DNA from: Antedon mediterranea
Lineage: Eukaryota; Echinodermata; Crinoidea; Comatulida; Antedonidae
DNA: 64,000 nt
Direction of reading: 5' to 3'
NCBI RefSeq assembly: GCF_964355755.1
Contig: NC_092672.1
Span: 8,184,001-8,248,000 of the forward strand
A program made the position numbers and the translations under genes. This document shows positions 56,840 to 64,000 of this stretch, piece by piece (the stretch's first letter is position 1; each line of letters starts with the position of its first letter). Below the pieces are notes generated by a model. That model was not told where the DNA came from. It saw nothing but the letters and a program-made list of their open reading frames with translations, and made no database searches.

Positions 56840-59757
56840 CGATCCTTCCTTGATTCAGGTATCTCTCATTTGTCAACTACTATCAAGAATGCTATTGTGC
56901 ATGGTTTTACCGATGTGTGAGATATTATCTCTCTCGAAGTGCCATATCATGAGACTTTGGCGATCATGTTGTGCCACAATTCTCTGTCTATTGCCATATT
57001 CAGCAACTCTACTTCTTTGGTATTCTCGCCTCTATTCCGAATCCATTCAGCTATGCTGGCCAACCAAGTGACTCTTTTCCTCCCTCTGCTCCTTCTTCCT
57101 TCTATTTTCCCCGTTAATGCCAAGTTCTCCAGACCTCCCTTCCTCAACACATGTCCCATGAATCTCATCTGTCTAATCCTAATATCCTTCAGTAGTTTCC
57201 TGCATACTCCAGCTCTTATCAATACATCTTCATTACTAACTCTATCTGTCCATGGAATTCTCATCATTCTCTTTAGAAACCACATCTCACAGCTTTCCAA
57301 TCTTTTTCTGAGGTCAGTTGTGATTGACCAGGCTTCACTTCCATACATCAGCACAGGATAGATGTAGCAGTTTAATACACGCAACCTGGTTTCCATACTC
57401 ATCGCACAGTTCTTCAAGATATTCTCCATTTCTCCAAATGCGGATTTCGCAAAGACTATCCTTCTCTTTATCTCCGTTACACACCTGGCATCATCTGTTA
57501 TTTTGCTCCCAAGATAGTTAAAAGAGGACACCTGCTGAATTAACTGGTCTCCTGCTTGAAGGTTACACGTTGGACTCTCCTTTTTTGACACTACTAAACA
57601 CTCTGTCTTACTACAATTTATAGACAGACCCATCTTTTTGCTCTCTACTACAACCACATCCAGCAACCTTTGGAGATCTTCAGCTGACTCTGCCAGTAGA
57701 ACTGTGTCATCTGCATATCTGATGGTTGTAATATTTCTACCACAAATTCTCAAACCCTTCTCATTATCTAGCTCTCTCAAGATCAACTCGCTATAGTAGT
57801 TAAACAAGTCTGGTGACATTACACAGCCCTGTCTCACTCCTCTTCCAATACTTGTGTAGTCACTGTAACATGCAGTCTGTTTCCAGTACAAATTTTGCAA
57901 CAATCTAAGATCCTTTCCATGTAGGTCAAGCTTGCTAAGTTCTTGAAATAGCTACTCATGCCTTACTTTGTCAAATGCCTTGGTGTAGTCTATGAAACAC
58001 ATGTATACATCTTTCTGCATCTCCACTGCCCTTTCAGTTATCATTCTTATCACAAAGATGGCATTCCTGGTGCCTGAATCCTTTACAAAACCAAACTGCT
58101 CACTCCCAATCTCTGGTTTTAATCTGCTTCTTGCTCTCATAAGTAGTATCCTCAGAATGATCTTGGTGACATGACTCATGAGGGTGATTGTACGATGTTT
58201 TTCACATTCTACAGCACCTGGTTTCTTCGGAAGGGCAATAAAAATGGACTTACTCAAGTCCTCAGGGAAGCTTCCATCCTCGTATATCTTATTGATCACT
58301 TCAGGTAACTTTTCCACTCCATACTCTTCTAATGCCTCAATCATCTCGATGACTACACCATCCGGTCCTGCCGCCTTATTCTTCCTCAATATCTTGATTG
58401 CTGTTCGTACTTCTGCTTTCAAGATCTTCGGTCCTTCTTCTGAGTCAGGAAAGCTTGGCATTGCTTGTCTAACATAAAAAAACAGCTCCCCGATATACTC
58501 TGTCGATCTTTTCAAAATATCAGTCTTTTCAACAAGCATTGTTCCATCTTTTGCCTTAATGCATCCAGAGTTTGAGCAGCCAGACTTCCTTCCAGTGATC
58601 TCATTTAGTCTCTGATAAATCTTGTGGTTGTTGTTCTCTAGTCCACTCTCAATCTCCTCACACTGTGTGTTAAGCCACTTTTCTTTTGCCTCCCTGCACT
58701 TTTGCTTAATTTCTCTATCTAGATCTTTATATTCTTTACTTGATCTACTACTAATCTTCTGTTGATCCGTCATCATTGATAGTATCTCTTCCGACACCCA
58801 TATGTTCTTCCTTATCTCTCTTTCTTAGGTAAGGATTCTTTGGCTGTCTCAACAAGGATGTCTCTCATTGCATCCCACGTAATCTCTTCACCTTCGTCTA
58901 CAAGGATGTCAAACTTATTCCTCACTTGAATGGAATATTCCAAACGGATCTCCGGACTGTTTAGCTGCTCAAAGTCTAATTTCTGTACATTTTTGGCTTT
59001 CTTCACCTTTTTTAACTTTGATTGAAGTGTGCAAACCACTGGAATGTGGTCACTTCCACAATCTGCCCCTGGATATGTTTTTGCATGAGTCACTGCCCTT
59101 TTCCACCTACTGTTTACTGCAATGTAGTCAATCTGATTCCTCGTCACATCACCAGGGCTCTTCCATGTGTATATTCGTCTGGGATGCTCTTTAAACCATG
59201 TATTTGTTATGGTCATATCCTTAGCTTTACACCAGTTCACCCATCTGTCGCCACGCGCATTTCTTTCACCCATCCTATGCTCTCCAACTGTGTTTCCATC
59301 TTGTTCATGGCCAACCTTTGCATTCAGATCACCCATGATGAAATTTATCTCATCTGATTTGCATTGGGATTTGGTCTAAGGTCCCATAAAAGTTATCTAT
59401 CTCTTCATCTGTGCTGTCAGCTGTAGGTGCATAAACCACTATGATAGAGATATTGAAGGGTTGTCCCTGCAGTTTGACCAGCATAACTCTTTCACTCACA
59501 GCCCAATAGCCCAGCATACATTTAGCCATATCACCATCCAAAAGCAACCCTACACCTTTTACATGTTTGTCTCCTCCAGCGTAAATCATCTTGTAATCAT
59601 CAATCATAAATTCACCATTATTTGTCCAATGAGTTTCATTTATCCCTAATATATTGATATTGAGTCTTATCATTTCCTGGTTAACATTTTCAAGTTTGCC
59701 ATCTTGATACAAGGTCCTCACATTCCACGTTCCTAGTCTGATTGTACTTCTATTGAG
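56840..59757 (-). mobile_element. Non-LTR retrotransposon with AP endonuclease and reverse transcriptase, near full length but broken
   Basis: From 59755 on the minus strand: LGTWNVRTLYQDGKLENV (endonuclease start), NILGINETHW, YAPTADSTDEEID; then MGDLNAKVGHEQDGN, DYIAVNSRW, GSDHIPVVC (endonuclease end, 59336-58812). Next KAAGPDGVVIEMIEALEE, FGFVKDSGTRNAIF, CFIDYTKAFDKVRHE (58797-57952), then RGVRQGCVMSPDLFNYY, the catalytic YADDTVLLAES and MYGSEAW, RQMRFMGHVLRKGG (57903-56947). At least three lesions break it: a frame change near 59345, another at about 58800-58815, and a TAG at about 57949. Intact catalytic motifs and few lesions suggest a fairly recent copy. Clade RTE-like or related; not certain. 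Confidence 0.92.
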
Positions 59758-60984
59758 ATATTATAGTTTAATCAAATATTTAAAAGATTCTTGTCTCACT
59801 GTTTCTATCGATTGTTTGATAATTTCAGAGCTAGCATTACTGCTACCAGAATCACAGTAAGCATGTATCAAGTCAAGACAAGTGAATGAATTCTATTTGT
59901 GAACTTAATTTAGAATCAAAGTAGCCAATATCCTGGAGGCACTGACAAGTATATGGATACTCTTAGATTGGTATCGTTTAGCACATTTCATTGCAAGGCA
60001 AAATGATGCAATTGCCAACTCTTCTAGATTCCCTAGTCTAACATCTGTGTGATCACACATCAATATACTTTATACAAGTGTAAGGCTACGATGTACTATA
60101 TCATAATCGATTATGTATCCATACCGTATGATGTCTGTAACGAATGTAATATAAAAACTCTACCATATTATCTTTGACAGATGGTGATTCAAAACATGCC
60201 CACGGATTTATATCATTGACTTTTTGACGATCAAGTAGTAACTTACAATACTCCTTATTGCATACTCATAATCATAATTTTCAAATTGTTTATAGAAACA
60301 TCCCGAGATTTGTTTTTAATGATAGGCGTGTATTGTGAGACGGCAAGTGTTTGAAACTAATAACTAGACTCTAGAGTGGCGTTGGGGATAATTATGTATT
60401 TTTATTTGATACATTAAAGTTTATGTACTTCAAATCTAACAAAAATGAATTATGTTATGAATATCACTCGATTGCATTTTGTCTACTTCAATAGGCATTT
60501 TCGATATATAATTGTACATAAATAAACGCTTGGTTTCGTTGTTGTGTTCTCATGCATAAAAGAATGCAAGCTTCGCAATTACAAACACTAAAATAATATG
60601 TGGACTCATCCACTAAGCGAAATTACTAATTCTGTATATTATTGCCCAGTATTAAATAACTATTCAAGATATATTGTCCCCTTTTCGATTTTTTAATATG
60701 TCATTTTAATGTTACATAATAGTTATTTACTTTGGCCAAAAACTAAATCGAAAAAAAAAAATATTTACTTGAAAAAATGAAATTGAAAGCAAAAAAATAC
60801 TTAGATTGTCTGTCAGACAATGGTTTGTGGTTAAAATTAAACGTTTCTCTTGTCTTTTGGGTTTTTTTTTTACAGAAGTGCATAACTTTATTGATCATCA
60901 TTTTCCATGTCTTTGTGGGACAATGCATCTTTACCGTTTTAGTCTATTTCTACATGAGAATGGCTAATGGACACAAGTTCGTTG

Positions 60985-61017
60985 GGGGATGGAGGGGGGG
61001 GGGGTGGGGGGGTTAGG
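60985..61017 (+). repeat. G-rich tract (possible G-quadruplex)
   Basis: Several runs of four to ten G separated by one to three bases (GGGGGATGGAGGGGGGGGGG, then TGGGGGGGTTAGGGG) on the plus strand, very unlike the AT-rich surroundings. Confidence 0.8.
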
Positions 61018-61320
61018 GGTGGCTTTGTCAAATAATTGTCCCTTAATAGAGATGTCTCTTTGACACTCTTTCGATCGTTTTAAGGGAAGTGTACCATAAG
61101 AGATTTCCACTAAATAGAGGTGCCATCCATTTACTGTTTTACTATAACTTGACAAGAATAAACACAATACAAGTCCTATACCAATGGATAGACTAGTCCT
61201 AATAATTCTTATTATTATATTAAACAGTTTATTTTCGGTAATTAATAATAATATATAACTATAGTTCTGTGAATTCTAATCAAATTATTGGAATTATTAT
61301 CATGGGATATTTTGGCAAAA

Positions 61321-61608
61321 TAAGATCGAAACAGTACTGTCTGCAGATTGGATATTACGCTCCTCTACTTTCTACTATAGACATATATAGTATGTTGTTT
61401 TTAGTTGTGAATACTATTAGCATTTTGCAAAGCACGCTCGTTGAGCTTGTGCACTCTTTATGTTCATAATCAGTGTACCATCTCCCGCATACCTGGCTCA
61501 ATATATAGGCTATATTGTGCCAGTTCTGCGGTACATTTCATTTCGAAACCTGAGCTGCACTGACGAGATCTAATAAGATCGAAACAGTACTGTCTGCAGA
61601 TTGGATAT
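61321..61608. repeat. 35-bp direct repeat flanking about 220 bp
   Basis: AAGATCGAAACAGTACTGTC(TGCAGATTGGATAT) occurs at about 61321-61354 and about 61575-61608. The second copy runs into an (AT)n tract. Confidence 0.8.
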
Positions 61609-62467
61609 ATATATATATAGTCAGATCCAAATTTAAGAGTGAAATTAACTCTCATGACAGCCAAAATTTGGGCAGTCACCTTTGCGGCACATCTTGCAAA
61701 ACTTGTTCATTGGTTGATTCTACTGTAACCAAACTGGCCGCATTTTTTGGATAAGACAATCAATTAATAAGGTTGCTGAGATAATGTCCTTCCGAAATTG
61801 CTATCTTAGTGTTTCATTTTGATACCGTCGCCATGTTAAAAATAAGAATAATTCCTATTCTACACTGTATGTAACATGTATACAGATTATACCGTTTGCA
61901 CTGTATATACTATATGACACAAAATTGACAGAATTCAGCACTAACAGCATATGATATTCTTCAGTTCAGGTCATAATGCCATAATCTTTTTCCGTGTGCA
62001 AAATTCCAACGTATGACGTGCGCGTGGCGTTTGTCGTGCGGATAACTAACTCGTCAAAGTGACGAGTTCAAATCTAGTATTTATATTCCAATGATGACAC
62101 GATATTCCTGTTCAGAAAGCTTTCATTTTATACGTGTACGCACTCATAACTATAATCTTTGAATTTTATAGTAAACTCATCCAATAAAATGTTATTACTG
62201 GAACTTTATTTTGTGTCCATTTTTTTGTCAGTTTATCAAACAAATATATAACCAGCTTTTTTCAGTGACCTTAACTTTAACGTAATTATTAAGGTGAATC
62301 GAATAATCTATAGGTTAAACAACTGGCGTTTAATCAATTGAATGAATATATATAGGCCTATATCAGTATATATCACCGGGCGGTTTAGAATTAGTGTTCT
62401 TTGCCTACTGTGTTTATATATTATATATATATATTGATGTTACTTGAACGAGTATTTTAACGTTAAG

Positions 62468-64000
62468 ATGTCTAGGCTTAAAAGAGCTCTTTCCAATATC
62501 AATCGTAAAAAGCTTCTGGATGAAGATGTACTTGAGACACAGCTCGAAAGATGCCTTACCACCTGGGATATGACGCTACTCGGCATCGGCGCTATAGTAG
62601 GCTCAGGATTGTTTGTATTAACTGGCGAGGTTGCTGCCAACACAGCTGCGCCATCTGTAAGTCTGTCGTATTTCATTGCCGGAATCGCAGCACTACTGGC
62701 TGCAATTTTCTACGCCGAGTTTGGTGCAAGAATTCCAAAAGCGGGATCTGCGTATATATTCGCATATGTGGCAGTTGGAGAGATCTGGGCTTTTTTGGTA
62801 GGTTGGAATATTCTCTTGGAGTACGTAGTAGGAGCATCTGCCACAGCAAAAGCATTCAGTGGATATTTTGATGAATTAACTGGCGGCTACATTAACCAGT
62901 TTATAATAGATACACTTCTTGGTGGAGAGGAATGGCAGTCTGATATCTTTTCTGACTTTCCGAACATTATGGCAGCTCTTTTAATTGTAATATTAATTAT
63001 CCTAGTTTCATCAGGAGCTGCCCTATCCACAAAACTTAACAGCGTAGTTGTTGTAACAAGTCTAGGGCTTGTTCTAGGGCTTGTCGTATTTATGTTCGTA
63101 ACATCTATGTTTTACGCTGATGTCTCAAACTGGTCTGTAGGAAATGGTTACTTTGCGTACGGATTTACAGGTACCTTATCGGGTGCGGCAACATGTTTTT
63201 ATGCGTATCTTGGGTTCGAAGTTATTGCTGTCTCCGGTGAGGAGGCAAAAACACCAGCTAAAAGTATACCTCTGGCTACGATATACTCGTTTAGTGTTTC
63301 TGCATCTTGCTACATTATAGCTTCAATTGGATTGACATTAATGGTTCCTTCCTTCCTTCTTGGCTGCGTTTGAATATGTTGGCTTAGACTGGGCAAAATA
63401 CATCGTTAGTATAGGAGCTGTACTTGCGATTCTTACCTCTTCGTTTGGAATTATATTTCCTCTACCACGATCACTTTACGCAATAGCAAGTGATGGTCTT
63501 CTTTTTAAAGTATTTGCTAAGGTAAATGAACGAACGAAAGTACCAATATTTGGAGTCGTTTTCTTTGGGATATTTTCAATCATTTTAGCAATATTTTTTG
63601 ATCTAGATGCTCTTATAGAATTTCTATCGATTGGCACCTTGTGCGGCTTCTCTTTTGTCGCCGCATCTGTAATAATTGTCAGATACTCACCAGAATTGTG
63701 CAACATCACAATACGCAACCCAAGAGGCCGCCCTGTCGTCTATAATAAAATTTCTAATGGAGAGATTAGTGACATTTTAGAGGAACCTGGAACTATTTCT
63801 AGTGAGAAGGAATTATTAACTGGACGATTGAAGGAACGCTTCCAATGTCTTGCCTTTCTTGAGAGTTCAGTGCCCGATGAAACAGTTGTGTACTGTTTAG
63901 CCTTCAGTGTAATTTGTGAATTTATGACAGCAATTGTTCTTGTCTATAAATATGAAGACTTGTTAGCAGGAGATTGGTGGGCTGTGATATGTGTCATCAT
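62468..64000 (+). pseudogene. Cationic amino-acid transporter copy 2, frameshifted, truncated by window end
   Basis: ATG at 62468; MSRLKRALSNINRKKLL onward is nearly identical to gene 1 through GIGAIVGSGLFVLTGEVA and the GWNILLEYVVGASATA block. A 12-base tandem repeat (TCTAGGGCTTGT) adds four codons near 63070. At about 63350 a stretch of 34 bases in gene 1 is replaced by 14 (TTCCTTCCTTCTTG), a net loss of 20 that shifts the frame and stops at TGA 63371-63373. Beyond it the original frame stays open to base 64000, with only scattered substitutions. The copy is thus a young pseudogene, or the deletion is an assembly or polymorphic error; truncation leaves only about six membrane segments. Confidence 0.8.

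Larger units (their letters stand above)
59758..62467. other. Intergenic region between the LINE and transporter copy 2
   Basis: The start of segmental copy 2 lies near 60310. A block at about 60640-61130 is absent from or unrelated to copy 1 and includes a G-rich tract. A direct repeat occurs at 61321/61574. No gene is seen. Confidence 0.5.
60310..64000. repeat. Segmental duplication, copy 2 (runs off the window)
   Basis: Counterpart of about 50690-54240, with the transporter exon at 62468 onward. Upstream similarity is patchy; the region at 61149-61159 is the empty target of the foldback insertion found in copy 1. Confidence 0.85.

Noticed and set aside
56850-59379. Several plus-strand frames of 60-140 codons across the LINE
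   Set aside because: Antisense shadows of the endonuclease/reverse-transcriptase frames.

Overview
The window is animal nuclear DNA: AT-rich, with long introns carrying GT..AG splice sites and many transposon families. Its genes join SUEL-type lectin, HYR (hyalin-repeat) and adhesion-GPCR domains, and the word TAGGCCTA is very frequent. I infer a marine deuterostome invertebrate, most likely an echinoderm. No species can be named from the sequence alone.

Layout, left to right. (1) 301-3856, minus: the 5' four coding exons of the 26S proteasome ATPase PSMC2/Rpt1; the rest lies beyond base 1. A dead LINE sits in intron 2. (2) 5400-8087 and 10411-12714, plus: two tandem five-exon genes for small secreted ML-domain (MD-2-related lipid recognition) proteins. 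(3) 13529-28556, minus: a complete 21-exon adhesion GPCR (1058 residues) with signal peptide, three alternating SUEL-HYR pairs, a GAIN region, a GPS and a 7TM domain. A 3.46-kb transposon with TTAA target duplications and a LINE lie in its introns. (4) 30396-42288 or 43819, minus: a tandem paralogue with one SUEL-HYR pair (696 or 693 residues, depending on which of two candidate signal-peptide exons is used). (5) 43820-52598: repeat-dominated intergenic DNA holding a 1.07-kb foldback element with a 10-bp target duplication and a 1.3-kb minisatellite built from a transposon end. (6) 52599-55354, plus: a complete three-exon cationic amino-acid transporter (SLC7/CAT4-like, 628 residues). (7) 56840-59755, minus: an endonuclease/reverse-transcriptase LINE with several breaks. 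(8) 62468-64000, plus: a second transporter copy, nearly identical but frameshifted, inside a segmental duplication that also covers the upstream DNA.

The window is shaped by local duplication: of ML genes, adhesion GPCRs, lectin-HYR exon pairs and transporters. Each is followed by transposon insertions, some of which can be dated against the duplications because the empty paralogous site is also present. Exon structures were derived by reading splice sites and checking codon phase; all four complete multi-exon models close in frame.
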